DNA of 64,000 nucleotides from Protopterus annectens. Taxonomy: Eukaryota; Chordata; Ceratodontiformes; Protopteridae. The notes under the pieces were generated by a model. The model did no database searches and was not told the origin of the DNA. It worked only from the letters and a program-made list of their open reading frames with translations. Of this stretch, positions 1 through 11,859 are shown one piece after another. The stretch lies in contig NC_056725.1 in assembly GCF_019279795.1 (NCBI RefSeq), forward strand, positions 1,613,362,859 through 1,613,426,858, written 5' to 3'. A program made the position numbers and the translations under genes. Every line of letters starts with the position of its first letter. Position 1 is the stretch's first letter.

Positions 1-1051
1 ATTTAATTACAATGGGTTATGGGGAAGGTGAAGACAATCTATAGACCCTTCCTGAACTTTGTTGAGGTAAGCACAGCAAACCTGTTTAGCACTGGACTAA
101 TAAAGGTGAAACAGCTGCTTGCCTACTATGAGACTGACTGTGTTCTGCTATAGTATATCTAAAAGTATCGCTTACTATTAATGTTTCATGTCCATATTAC
201 TGGGGATGCACTGCAATTCTGGTCAAGTAGCTTCTATATGATTTAACAATTGATGAAACCAATTTGCCTTCAACATAGTTATTATCAGTGCCTTAAAAGC
301 ATTTCAAAAGAAGCATTTTATATCTGAATTTTGGAGAGTAAACTGCCTTATTAAGTGATATTTTTGTGCAGTATGACCCAAGGAGCATAATTTCGTTAAA
401 AAAAAAATATTTTTTAAGACATAGTGATATCTCACTGATATTATAGATTTTTATAAAGAATAAACAAGTAAATATTTGGTTTATTTTATTTCCATTAATA
501 AGTAAATATTTGGTTTATTATATTTCCATTTTCATCATGCCTGCCTGCATCCAATTTCCTCAGAAGCCCTGGAAACCTTGTTTCTTAGCTTTGATGTATT
601 AATTATGTAGAATTTGTTTTCTCTGTTAAAGATACTCTGCCTTATATTCTACTTTGTCTGCCAAATGTTAAACAACCATGTTATAAAGGTAAGATGGTAC
701 CTTTTCTTGAACCAGAATGGAGGTTACAGTAAACAGTCTAAGACATTAGACTTATTTAGTTTTAGAACCAGATTGTCCTTCTGAACATTTCCATTTTCAG
801 GGAAGATACAGGGAGTGGATATACTACAAAATTAAGAAAGCAATAATAGTAAAATTAGACAGGGTGTGAGTTATTGTGGAATAACAATGTTTTGAGGCAC
901 AGCCTCATTGTCTCTAGGATGTATGTTATTTATCAGTAATACCAACCACACAGGACAGAAGAAAACAGGTAATCAATATTTTTTTTTGTGATATGCATGT
1001 ATATTAGGCATGAAATGGTTGTTATACTATATATGAACTCTCAAAACAAAA
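1..1051. other. Intronic or intergenic AT-rich DNA, no gene seen
   Basis: No exon-like open frame with splice signals or similarity to a known protein was seen. The only structure noticed before the inverted repeat is a two-copy 34-bp tandem repeat at 466-533. If the two exons downstream belong to CACNA1I, this stretch is probably upstream intron of that gene. Confidence 0.5.
466..533. repeat. 34-bp tandem duplication, two copies
   Basis: The phrase AAGTAAATATTTGGTTTATT occurs at 466 and again at 500 and continues into TTTCCATT both times. It is a simple local duplication with no sign of function. Confidence 0.85.
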
Positions 1052-1976
1052 AACAACTTGCGAAAAAATGCACCAGGATAACACGCTCATACGACTCCTG
1101 CTTTAATAACTTTAAACGCACTTTAAAAACGTTTTTCGTCTTACTGAATAGTAAAACTTCTTCAGAAGAATATTTAAACATACACAAAAGTCAGTCTTTA
1201 AATAAACTTCCAATTAAACTGGCGCCAAAATAAAAATGCCTCAATATGTAACACACCTTCTTAAAGCAATAATAACCTATTTTTCACAGACCTAATTAAA
1301 TTTCAATATTGGTGTAACATACTAAAACATGCAAATAAATGGATTCAAAAACATTGAACTACATCAAATTTGGTTAAAAAACTACCCAATTAAAAACAAT
1401 AGAAAATCATTGTTACATGAATAAATAAATGAATGTATAGCTGCATAAATCGATGTACTTTCTATGCCTAAACTACATGTTAATATGAATACAATGTATC
1501 AAAAAAAGGATATGTGTATCTTAAATTTAAGCATGCTCTTTTTCACCAAGCACCACACTAAATTACCTTTTATCCTATATTAATGTGCTTACAATTAAAC
1601 ATCTTAAAAATAACACATTTCAAGCAAATGCCCTATGAGCTAATATTCACTGTTATACTATTATTTAAACTTGATCATAAAAATTTATCTTTTATTAAAA
1701 ACTTCTTAAAATGATATACAAAATTAATTAATTAGGTTTGTGAAAAACAGGTTATTATTGCTTTAAGAAGGTGTGTTACATATTGAGGCGTTTTTATTTT
1801 GGCGCCAATTTAATTGGAAGTTTATTTAAAGGCTGACTTTTGTGTATGTTTAAATATTCTTCTGAAAAAGTTTTACTATTCAGTAAGACGAAAAACGTTT
1901 TTAAAGTGCGTTTAAAGTTATTAAAGCGGGAGTCGTTGTATGAGCGTGTTATCCTGGTGCATTTTTCCACAAGTTG
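1052..1976. repeat. Long inverted repeat (foldback structure), ~250-bp arms
   Basis: The left arm (about 1052-1299) and right arm (about 1728-1976) are reverse complements of each other, near 96% identical by hand alignment, with one 3-bp indel and mostly transition differences. They enclose about 430 bp of AT-rich sequence with no recognisable coding. Both arms share GGCGCC and a run reading TGTGTTACATATTGAGGC on the right arm. A 14-bp exact direct repeat (GTTGTTATACTATA) lies at 1018-1031 and 1973-1986 and may be a target duplication. The open frames in the arms look accidental. The best reading is a non-autonomous foldback transposon or two inverted copies of one repeat; the family is unknown. 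Confidence 0.85.
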
Positions 1977-2103
1977 TTATACTATAGCTGTTTTATTGAC
2001 GTTTGTGTTGTGTAAAAAATGTAAAGGATACACTATGTAATTTGTACTGTTTTTATTTATGTTTACTCCCTCCTACACACAGAGACAAACACACACACGA
2101 GTA

Positions 2104-2106
<3 letters not shown>

Positions 2107-2163
<57 letters not shown>

Positions 2164-2213
2164 ACAGACACACACACACACACACACACACAGACACACA
2201 CACACTCACACTC
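2107..2213. repeat. (CA)n microsatellite with CAGA interruptions
   Basis: Uninterrupted CA dinucleotides run from about 2107 to 2157. They are followed by ACACAGAC-type interruptions and more CA to about 2213. Any open frame here is a repeat artefact. Confidence 0.95.
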
Positions 2214-3453
2214 ATATTCAGAAACATGCATGCTGACTGGAAAGAGTAATCAGCATGCCCGTTGTAAACTGAGAGATCCCCAATAGAAATAAGTCTGTCT
2301 TATTTCTCTGTGCCACTAAGTGGAGACTCTTAACTGTTTTAAAAAAAAAGGCATCACATGCAACTCTGCATAACAATCTTCTTCCAGGAGCAGAATAATA
2401 CACTTTAAAAAAGTCAGAAAAACATCTTAGTGGTCCTATATCAATATAACAACTGCCTTTGACATGCAAACTGTATAAAGCTTCTCAGTGAGTACTACAG
2501 CACCTAATTAAAAAAAACAAATACAAAATGAAAATACCGATGCTGCCCAGAAGGCACATCCTCCATCTCCACAGCATCTCAATAACAAAAAAGAAAGAGA
2601 ATGAAGACTGCACACAGGTCTTAACAGGACAAGTTTTAGTTTTTAAGGAAAAAAAGCAAAAAGTTCAATGTACTTTACAGGCACTCACAGAATCAGTGCA
2701 TGCAGAGTACACATTTTTCATACCCTAGGCTGCCAGTGCTTCACAGAAGAATGCTAACGTCCATTTATACCTTGACATTATATAAAAAAGGTAAGCAAGT
2801 TATTTATAAAATAATGTCATTGTATAATAGTAATACTCCACTCCTGTCTGTGGGTATCAATGGATTTATCCATGGATGGCTTTGTTTATTCACTAGGGAT
2901 TCACGCTTGTGATCAAACCACACCAACCATGAAGTAAATCCTGTGATATCCATACAGAGTTCTGGATTATTGATTAATTCAACCATTGTACAGATTTACT
3001 ACTTGTCAACACTACAGTAGATTACAGAAAGTAATGTTAAAGTTTTTTTTTTCTAGTATTAGACATCATTTCTTGGGAAAGAATATTGACATATGTCTGG
3101 AAGTGTTACAGAACTGAAATGCTCATTGTTTTATTCTGTAGCATTTCTAATTTGTCTAGTTTTGTTTAGGGTAGTTTTGTGATGACATGGTATAGTTGTA
3201 TTTGAGATTTGTTTCTATACTAGCAGAGCCCTCTGTGTTTCTATTTCTTAATTCTGCAGTAGCTGGTCAAAAAAGGAGGTGCCCCCCCCATGGTTAATGG
3301 GTTTAGAGCTGCAAGTAGGTGCATTTGTTTTTCATTGGGCTCTTCCATTAATTCACTCCTTTGGAACTGCGAGTCACCAGCAGGAGTTGGTTAAATACCT
3401 GCCCTGATTTCATGGGGACTTACCTTGCCATTCTTTCTGATTTATGCAATTAG
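2214..3453 (+). other. Probable upstream intron of the calcium channel gene
   Basis: No further exon was recognised here. The preceding channel exon, which would end in the domain II-III linker just before domain III S1, was not found. The 3' end of this stretch has a pyrimidine-rich tract (TTCTTTCTGATTTATGCAATTAG) ending in the AG acceptor at 3452-3453. Confidence 0.6.
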
Positions 3454-3577
3454 ATTTCGACTCATGTGCCAGATGATCATTGCTCATAAACTCTTTGATT
3501 ACGTGGTCCTGGTTTTCATATTTCTCAACTGTATCACTGTTGCACTGGAACGGCCAGAGATTGAGCAGAAGAGCACA
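3454..3577 (+). CDS. CACNA1I: T-type calcium channel alpha-1 exon (domain III S1)
   Basis: This internal exon encodes the start of homologous domain III of a low-voltage-activated (Cav3) calcium channel pore subunit in the plasma membrane. The peptide includes [20 protein letters not shown], the S1 helix, followed by [12 protein letters not shown]. The AHKLFDYVV form resembles Cav3.3 (CACNA1I); Cav3.1 and Cav3.2 carry THKMFDHVV, so the paralog call rests on a few residues. The acceptor is at 3452-3453 after a pyrimidine-rich tract. The first base completes a split codon (phase 2). The donor is GTGAGT at 3578, leaving phase 0 after AGC ACA. No stop or frameshift is present. This is a partial gene: only two exons lie in the window. 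Confidence 0.85.
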
Positions 3578-3691
3578 GTGAGTGTCCTTCATTGTTTCTT
3601 GCTTCTTGGAAGTCATATAAAACAACCTTTTATTAGTACTGCTAGTTTGTGTTGGATAGCTGGAATGATTTTTCTTTTCGTGCCTTTTCAG
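3578..3691 (+). other. CACNA1I: 114-bp phase-0 intron with no in-frame stop
   Basis: The donor is GTGAGT and the acceptor follows TTTCTTTTCGTGCCTTTTCAG. The length is 38 codons, and the reading frame of both exons runs straight through without a stop. A retained intron would therefore insert 38 hydrophobic-rich residues between S1 and S2. The family's protein is continuous across this point, so it should normally be spliced. Confidence 0.85.
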
Positions 3692-3760
3692 GAAAGAATA
3701 TTCCTCACTGTCTCCAACTATATATTCACAGCCATCTTTGTTGCAGAGATGACACTGAAG
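3692..3760 (+). CDS. CACNA1I: T-type calcium channel alpha-1 exon (S1-S2 linker and S2 start)
   Basis: This is a 69-bp exon of 23 codons, in phase 0 at both ends, starting GAA AGA ATA and ending ACA CTG AAG before the donor GTAGGA at 3761. It encodes [20 protein letters not shown] plus TLK, the short extracellular S1-S2 loop and most of S2 of domain III. This block is strongly conserved in all Cav3 channels and close to Cav3.3. It continues the frame of the exon 114 bp upstream. The next expected exon (the rest of S2 through the S4 voltage sensor) was not found in the remaining 60 kb. Confidence 0.87.
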
Positions 3761-4175
3761 GTAGGACATAACTTTTGCTGTATGATCATAGTCATCTAAG
3801 AATGTGTTCGAGGGATTTGACAAAAGTGTAAAAATGAAAGGGAGATCAATATATGTAATGGAGTTATATCTGCTGCAGTGAACATTTGAAAGTCATGTTG
3901 ATGTATGGCTTCTTTAATAAATAATGGTATAGTATTAATTTTATTTGCACGTTTACAAAGAAAGTCCATCTGGGTTGGAAAACCCTTTTCAGCATAGGTC
4001 CAGGGGGCAAACTTCCAAAAAAGTAACAATCATTATACAGTGGAACAAATATACATGCAAATATACAGTATGCAGTTGAGCCCCTGCATTTAGGATACAG
4101 AGACATAGTAACAAAACAGAATATTGCACAATGGTAAATTATATCATTGTACCCATTATAATACACAGGAATCGG

Positions 4176-4181
4176 CATATA

Positions 4182-4244
<63 letters not shown>
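4176..4244. repeat. (TA)n microsatellite
   Basis: About 69 bp of TA dinucleotides with one TGTA interruption near the start. It directly abuts the 5' end of the RTE-like LINE. Confidence 0.95.
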
Positions 4245-4245
<1 letters not shown>

Positions 4246-4247
<2 letters not shown>

Positions 4248-6456
4248 GTAGGAGGGCCAGTTTGAAGGAGATTGAAGACTGTAAAGTGGTGACTGGAGAA
4301 AGTGTAGTTTGGCAGCATAGGATGGTAGTTTGTAGGATGACGTTGGTGATCAAGAAGAGGAGGAGGAGGAGGAGTGTGAGCCCAGCACCAAGGATCAAAT
4401 GGTGGAAATTCAAAAAGGGTAATTGTGAGGTGGAGTTCAGGGATGAGTTAAGGCAGGCACTGGGTGGCAGTGAAGAGTTACCAAATAGCTGGGTAACTAC
4501 AGCAGAGCTAGTAAGGGAGACGGCTAGAAAGGTGCTTTGTATCACATCTGGACAGAGGAAAGATGACAAGGAGACATGGTGGTGGAATGAGGAAGTACAG
4601 GAGAGTATACAGAGAGAGGTTGGCAAAGAAGAAGTGGGATTGTCAGAGAGATGAAGAAAATAGACAGGAGTAAAAGGAGATGAGGTGCATGGCAAAGACA
4701 GAGGTGGCGAAGGCTAAGGATAAGGCATATGAAGAGTTGTATGAAAGGTTGGACACTAAGGAGGGAGAAAAGGACCTGTACCGATTGGCTAGACAGAGGG
4801 ACCAAGCTAGTAAAGATGTGCAGCAGGTAAGGATGATAAAGGATAATAAGGGAAATGTACTCACAAGCAAGGAGAGTGTGTTGAGCAGATGGGAAGGGTA
4901 CTTTGAGGGGCTGATGAATGAAAAGAATGAGAGAGAGAGAAGGTTGGATGATGTGGGGATAGTGAATCATGAAGTGCAATGGATTAGCAAGGAGGAAGTA
5001 AGGATAGCTATGAAGAGAATGAAGAATGGAAAGGCTGTTGGCCCAGATGACATACCTGTGGAAGCATGGAGGTGTTTAGGAGAAATGGCAGTGGAGTTTT
5101 TAACCAGATTGTTTAATGAAATCTTGGAAAGTGAGAGGATGCCCGAGGAATGGAGAAAAAGTGTTTTGGTACCAATTTTTAAGAATAAGGGTGATGTGCA
5201 GAGCTGTAGTAACTACAGAGGGAATACATTGATCAGTCACAGCATGAAGTTATGGGAAAGAGTAGTGAAAGCTAGGTTAAGAAGGGACGTGATGATTAGT
5301 GATCAGCAGTATGGTGTCATGCCAGGAAAGAGCACTACAGATGCAATGTTTGCTCTGAGAGTGTTGATGGAGAAGTACAGAGAATGTCAGAAGGAGTTGC
5401 ATTGTGTTTTTGTAGACTTAGAGAAAGCATATGACAGGGTACCTAGAGAGGAGTTGTGGTATTGTATGAGGAAGTCAGGAGTGTCAGAAAAGTATATAAG
5501 AGTAGTACAGGATATGTACGAGGGTAGTGTGACAGTGGTGAGGTCTGTGGTGGGAGTGACAGATGCGTTTAAGGTGGAGGTGGGGTTACATCAAGGATCA
5601 GCTCTGAGCCCTTTCTTATTTGCAATGGTGATGGACAGGTTGACAGACGAGATCAGACAGGAGTCCCCGTGGACTATGGTGTTTGCAGATGACATTGTGA
5701 TCTGTAGTGAGAGTAGAAAACAGGTGGAGGAGACCCTGGAGAGATGGAGATATGCTCTAGAGAGAAGAGAAATGAAGGTCAGCAGGACTAAGACAGAATA
5801 TATCTGTGTGAATGAGAGGGAGGATAGAGGAATGGTGAGGATGCAAGGAGTAGAGGTGGCAAAGGTGGATGCGTTTAAATACTTGGGGTCAATAGTTCAG
5901 AGTAACGGTGAATGTGGAAGAGAGGTGAAGAAGAGAGTACAGGCAGGATGGAGTGGGTGGAGAAGAGTGTCAGGAGTGATTTGTGACAGACGAGTACCTG
6001 TAAGAGTGAAAGCGAAGGTCTACAAGAGGGTAGTGAGACCAGCTATGTTATATGGGTTGGAGACAGCGGCATTGACAAAAAGGCAGGAGTTTGAGCTGGA
6101 TGTGGCAGAATAAGATGTTAAGATTTGCACTGGGTGTGACGAGGGTGGACAGGATTAGGAATAAGTATATTAAAGGGTCAGCCCCGTTTGAAAGGTTTGG
6201 AGACAAAGCCAGAGAGGCACGATTACGTTGGTTTGGACATGTGCTGAGGAGGGATGCTGAGTATATTGGGAAAAAGATGCTAAGGATGAAGCTACTAGGT
6301 AACAGGAAAAGAGGAAGGCCTAAGATGAGGTTTATGGATGTGGTGAGAGAGGACATGCAGGTGGTTGTTGTGACAGAGCAAGATGCAGAGGCAGGAAGAA
6401 ATGGAAACAGGTGATCTGCTGTGGTGACCCCTAACAGCAACAGCCGAAAGAAGATG
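4246..6456 (+). mobile_element. RTE-like non-LTR retrotransposon, copy 1 (5' truncated)
   Basis: The copy starts inside the C-terminal part of the apurinic-type endonuclease domain (CKVVTGESV, then WQHRMVV). It continues through reverse transcriptase to the characteristic C-terminal block (RLRWFGHVLRRD, then KRGRP). The 3' end reads TGGTGACCCCTAACAGCAAC, then CCGAAAGAAGATGATG, and passes into a (TA)n array. Flanking (TA)n on both sides suggests insertion into, or tail expansion as, a dinucleotide repeat. A second copy lies at 16339-17123. I place it with RTE (Expander-like) elements from the C-terminal block and 3' end; the clade was not tested by phylogeny. Confidence 0.85.
4250..6414 (+). 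pseudogene. Endonuclease-reverse transcriptase of the RTE-like LINE, broken
   Basis: The polyprotein is interrupted in at least three ways. The endonuclease tail ends near 4654 in another frame. A TAA at 4671-4673 lies in the RT frame. A 2-bp deletion near 6110, judged against copy 2 at 16.3 kb, shifts the last ~100 residues into a new frame. The long middle frame (4680-6113, 477 aa) retains the RT motifs: GPDDIP around residue 121, FVDLEKAYDRVP with the catalytic Asp at 246, LHQGSALSP around 303, and FADD at 335-338. The element is therefore recent but no longer coding-competent. Confidence 0.88.
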
Positions 6457-6457
6457 A

Positions 6458-6458
<1 letters not shown>

Positions 6459-6498
<40 letters not shown>

Positions 6499-6507
6499 GA
6501 TAGATAG

Positions 6508-6557
<50 letters not shown>

Positions 6558-6580
6558 ATACACATATACACATACATATG

Positions 6581-6629
<49 letters not shown>

Positions 6630-6636
6630 CATACAA

Positions 6637-6686
<50 letters not shown>
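6459..6686. repeat. Compound microsatellite (TA)n-(GATA)n-(TG)n-(TA)n-(CA)n
   Basis: Successive blocks are TA (6459-6492), GATA (about 6496-6510), TG (6511-6556), a mixed CATACACATA stretch, TA (about 6589-6622) and CA (about 6640-6686). The TG and CA blocks are mutually complementary, so the region could fold as a long imperfect hairpin. Several spurious open frames on both strands arise here. Confidence 0.93.
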
Positions 6687-6687
<1 letters not shown>

Positions 6688-8955
6688 ATGCATCCAGTGA
6701 GTTTCATATATGCACAAACTTGACAGATACAGAGGCAGAGAGACATTCTGAAAGACATATGCAGAAATTTAGATACACTCTCCCCACACATGGGTACATA
6801 CAGCGACATGCATGTACACAGATAAACACACACACACACACACATACATGCGCACACACAAAAAGTGCCCATTAATTGTAGACACTTTCTTCACTGTGTG
6901 TACTTTAGATGTCTCCTTGTGATCAAATGAATGAAAAAAAATATTTACAAAACAAAGCAATGCATCTCCACCTACCCCACATACCTCTCAACTGTCTCTG
7001 TTTTTGTAAAATATTTTGCCTTATATTTTTTCTCTGTCCCTTGAAAAAAAATATTTGCTTTTCTACTAAATCTCTGAGGGCTACAGTTAGTCAATAAATT
7101 CAGCATTATGGTTTCATATGGCTTGTTGTTTACTAAAAGCTTGTTGAAGCAAAACCTCTTGTTCTGTTAGCTTTTTAAGTGAATTATGGCAATATTTAAA
7201 AAAAAATTACTGGTTTTGGATCTATGTCATTCCATTATTGTTAGCTTTGTCCAGAATTCTTGAGCAAAGAAGTTAAAAGGTACAGGCAGACTATCTGTAA
7301 CACACACGTGCACACAAACACACAGGCATACACTTTGCTTCTGTCTCACTCACAAACACGCAGACACACAAACACACACTCTCTGTTTCTCACATTGATC
7401 CTTCTACTTACATTGACTGCATTAGGGTGGTTGTAATTCATTTCGCACTGTCACTAAATGTGGCTTTTTAATTGCTGTGGATAGCAAGTGGAAAATAGAA
7501 TGGCACCTGTTTCTAACTGCTGCTGCAGTTATTTTTGTTACTTTTCCTTTCAGGTTTATCTGTTTCTTTCTTTGTCCAATGCTCTCTAAGCACCCATGTT
7601 TAGTCTATAGAAGGAGATGGAAGCCGTTTGTTTTCTATCCATGTTTCACTGTAGCTTAATATGCTGCAGCAAAGCCATGGATTTTGTTGATGGGTTCTCC
7701 TCTCACATGAATACCTTTTGGAGAATGTCTGTTCTGCAATAGGATATCATATTTAAGTTCTGCCCATTTTCTAATAGAGATTACACAAGCAATATAAGAC
7801 AGTGAAAGGAACTTAGAGTTGATTAAGTAAACATAAAGTAACTTTATATAGAAATGGAGTATTTATTACTACATAGGAAAATTAAATTTAGGTGGCGTGG
7901 AATGCTGTCCAAGATAGAGATATAAGCAGGCAGAGAGGTATGGGTCACTCTCAAGATATCTTATGCAAGTGATGTACTCACTGCATTTCTGTCTTGGTGC
8001 CTTTTAAAAAAATATTCCCTGTATTTCAGTCATGCAGAAAATTATGAAGAGTGGTTATGGAAAGAAGTAAAGGTTAGTATCTCCCATTCAGTCTCTCGTC
8101 TTTGAGAACTGCAGTATCAACAAGGCTATATTTGCTATATCACTGTGAGAGAAAGGAGGAATCATTGAGTATAACAGTCTGTTGTTTTCGCAGCACTCAA
8201 AATGTTGTACATAGTTAATCAAACTGTTTAAGTTATCAGAATTGTAATCCACTGGGTTGTATTTGGCTGCTATAGTGCAGTCTCCAGTGTTGCATGAGTC
8301 AGAGAGAAATGAAAGCATGTTATAGTTCAGAGAGGCTGAGACATATATGTCTTTAACTTTCAGCTTTTGTTTAAGAATCAGTGTGACTTCCGTGATCTTT
8401 GTTTGGTTAGTGCAGTAATATTTGTTTTATTATTCAATGTTCTGTTTGAACTAGGAGTATATGATGTGTATTGCCAACCACTGTACTATCTGCAATGTGG
8501 TTGGCCTGTTAATATTGAAAATTACAAAAGTACTATGGTTATAACTTCAAGTTGTTCAGTTTTCAAATTGTTACTGAAATAGAGACATTTGAGTGGTGAT
8601 GTTGACAGCAAACAAACATCAAATCTTTGAAGGCCTACATATGTATGCACTAAGTATTACCACTGAAATCAGTCCATGTAAATGGAATGCTGTAAATGTG
8701 TATAGATTGCACTGCACACCCACATCAATTTAGTTTTCTTGATGTTTATGTGTAGACCTCCATCCCCTAGGTTTCTATGAGTCAACAAGTCAACACTCTG
8801 CCTTAAAGTGTTTGGGAAGAAAATCGGCACATTTGATTGAAGGACTTTGACATCTCAGGACAATTATTCCTTGCATCTTAAAAACTTAGAACATCCATTT
8901 AAACTCATTTTGTGAAATTGCCCCTTTTCTGAGTTGATCCAGGATCACTGTCCAT
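6687..8955. other. Intronic DNA, no gene; two CA-rich patches
   Basis: Degenerate CA-rich patches occur near 6800-6863 and 7296-7382. No domain, splice-flanked exon or recognisable transposon was seen in the rest. Confidence 0.5.
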
Positions 8956-8959
8956 TTAA

Positions 8960-9065
8960 GTAACTTATTCACCATCACACAGTTTGCTAGTTGAAACTGA
9001 GGGGCTCAAACCCAGTACTACAAGATTAAGCTGATTAATAGCTCATACACTTCACCCCACCCCCA
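8960..9065 (-). repeat. Possible decayed tRNA-derived SINE
   Basis: Read on the - strand, GGGTTTGAGCCCC resembles a RNA polymerase III B box, preceded by a tRNA-like head. The A box is poor. It is a weak remnant, listed because similar but better ones occur at 10.7, 33.5, 38.2 and 50.5 kb. Confidence 0.35.
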
Positions 9066-10689
9066 AGCTAAACCGGCAAAGCATTACAGAAGTAGTTGTC
9101 ACTGTGATTAACAGTATTGCCTTGGGTGCAGTTAAAACGTTCTTCCTGTATCCATGACATTAGAGCCTGCATAATTCTGTCTCCTTACCCTCTTGTTCTG
9201 CCCCAGAGATACCTGTACCCATTGGTAACTGTAATAATGTTTTGTACCATCATTGTCATATTAGGATCTATGTACACTGACGGTACAGAAATTATAGTAT
9301 GTTAAAAAGGTGTTACTCTTGGGTTTGGGAACAACAACCACTTGTGTGAGAAGGAATCCAGATGGGGTATTGTTCAGATGCCACTGTGTTCACTGCCCTG
9401 TAAGTTGGCACAGGAAGTTAGCTCTGCCTACAGGCTCATTAGTATTCAGATATTTATTTCTGTCCACAAGTCAGGACAGTTAGCAGTAAGCTTGTGCTGC
9501 TCCAACATACATCCTCTCATTTATGGCATACTTGCATTTGTTGTATTCCCTCAGATTTTATTACATGATAAAAAGGTAGACCAGTTAAGATCTAAACAAT
9601 CCTTACAATAATGGAAGAGATGAGGCCGTCATGTGAACAAATGCCTTGCATCTTGAATTTGATTGGGTCAAATGGCCATACCACTAGCACATTGAGTTTA
9701 AACAGTGGCTTCCCAAGTAATTCCTGGATTTATTTGTCATTTTATTAGTCTTCTCAGATATTTTTTCTTGCGTTTAGTGAACATATTGCCTCTCTTCTGA
9801 ATGCCATCTCCTACTATGGGAAATTTAGATTCACACTTCATAATGAGCTTCTTCTGATTAGACTGTAGCTCACTAAACAACTTAGATATCATTTTACTGG
9901 AAATTATTTGCATTTTACAACAACAAGGCACTCACCAATACATTTATGTTAATAGTGATGACTGTTACGTTTCCATGGCAGCTAAACATTAAAAAACGAA
10001 GACATGTTTATTACCTTGCAGTTTCACTGTGTGAAAAAAAGAAAAAACAAGCTGTAATATGATACTTTTAAACATTAATTAAAGGCGGTATATAAGAACA
10101 TCAGAAATAACTATTTAACATTACCAATGCATCCAATAGATATACAAGTAAAGAATCACTTCACTTTTATATTGTCAAGCAATATATCATAATTTGTAGT
10201 AAGCTCTAATGTTTCCCGTAAAAAGAAAAATAAGGGCATATTAAGAGCAGCCATTTTAAAATTTATCTAGATCAATTACAGTAGATTATTTCTTGGAAAA
10301 AAATACAGAGGAAGCATTGAAACATTTATTGTACCATATTTTGGTTCTAACTTCTAAACAACATTATTTCCAATTAATGCAGCCTAGATATAAACTATGC
10401 AAGTATTGATTTGTGCACTATTCAGTGCAGCACATTATTTCTAGTAGTGGTAATTTTACATTTAGAACTTCTGAAAGTAAATTATTTGCAATGTGCTGGT
10501 ATAAGATGATAGCAACGTTTGCCACATTTTACCACTGAACCACCACACTATAAATTTCCTATTTTTATCTGCTTTGAGGATCCATCAAACCTGCTATGCA
10601 GAATATCAGCTGTGAAATGCATATATTTTCTGCAAACTACATTTAGTAATATGATTTATATAGTTTAAAAGGAATCCTTACAGGAGGAT
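9066..10689. other. Intronic DNA, nothing recognised
   Basis: Short open frames on both strands show no family similarity and lack coding character. No long repeat was seen. Confidence 0.5.
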
Positions 10690-10800
10690 ATTTTTAAAGT
10701 CACGAGGAAAGGAAAAACACAGACCTTTGTCTGGAAATTGAACCCAGACCTTCTACATTCCTTGCAGTTGCCGCTATCATTAGATCAACAAAATGTCTGT
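10690..10800 (-). repeat. tRNA-derived SINE remnant
   Basis: On the - strand the B-box-like GGGTTCAATTTCC (10745 to 10733) lies downstream of an A-box-like TGATCTAATGATAGCGG (10787 to 10771). Spacing and order fit a tRNA promoter. The head no longer folds convincingly and no partner LINE tail is obvious. Confidence 0.5.
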
Positions 10801-11859
10801 TGACAGGCATCTGGTTTAATAAATGCGCTTCTATTTTTACTTTTTATATCATGTAAATCGATTATTTAGCTAACTTCTTCAATTGCCTATAGCACTGGGA
10901 GAGATAGCACAGGAGCCATCAAATGAATGAATCAAAATATCCAAAATAAAGCTGTGTAATAGTTTGATAATATATAAAAAAATATGATTTGTTATAACAC
11001 ATCACATGTAGCTCAGAATACCAAGCTGCAGAAATAAGTTGAGGGTATCAAACTGCAGATATTAACACTGCTGAATACAGTAGCTGGTAAAGGAATCCAC
11101 CAAAGAAACATTGTACAAATAATCATATCACAGTCGACATTACTATTACTATGTTAAAAAAATGTGCATCATTTTAATTATACCCAAACAGTTTCAGCAA
11201 CCAATGCCTTATCATGTCAACATGATCATTCAAAACTACAAAGATAACTGAACAACTAGTTTTAGGCAAACATTCTCAGAACATAAATTTCAAACACTGA
11301 CTATATTCTGGACCTGCCAGAGACACTTAACTAGTTCACCTCTAGCCTGTATAATTTACAAAACTCATTATTTCATACTATCAAAAGAAGCCTCAGAGGA
11401 CAGCCATAGCATTGGGTAAACTCTGACCATGTAGCAATGATGAAGGAAAGAGATAATGCCTGGAAAATGGAAACAAAACCAAAGTTAGCAAATCTGCCTA
11501 ACTCTGAGAAAGTCTACTAGAATAGTGAGTAACTTAGCTAAACTGCAATACCTGAGACAAAAACAGGCAGCCCCTGCTAGTAAATAAAGCTCTTTTTGGA
11601 AGGAAATAAAACACCTTGCAATACGATTCACTAACTTCTCCACAGCTTCTTCAGTCCTAACAATTAACTTGTCTAACTTTGCAGAAGGATTGAAATCCCT
11701 TTTCAAGTCCTCCATATAAAGACATTACTGATAAATTACCAGACAATAATCATACTTCAATTGAAATACAACGTAGGTACAATATCTCACTTATAACCAT
11801 TAGCTGAATGGGTAGCCACAAATTATACTTCTCAGAAATAACTATCAATGAAACAAAAA
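10801..11859. other. Intronic DNA, nothing recognised
   Basis: AT-rich sequence. The open frame on the - strand at 11485-11715 shows no recognisable domain and is probably chance. Confidence 0.45.

Noticed and set aside
988-1233. 81-residue open frame (and 66 residues at 1840-2040)
   Set aside because: Both lie in the two arms of the long inverted repeat and are antisense to each other's sequence, with no domain; more likely chance than a gene.
2059-2286. Open frames rich in His/Thr, Cys/Val or Ile/Tyr (here and at 6048-6872, 13753-13998, 21681-21991, 23704-24219, 34784-35238, 59701-59952, 62095-62423)
   Set aside because: They are translations of (CA)n, (TG)n or (TA)n arrays and have no coding value.
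4156-4979. Ser/Leu-rich open frames on the - strand (also 16685-17023)
   Set aside because: They are antisense shadows of the RTE-like reverse transcriptase.
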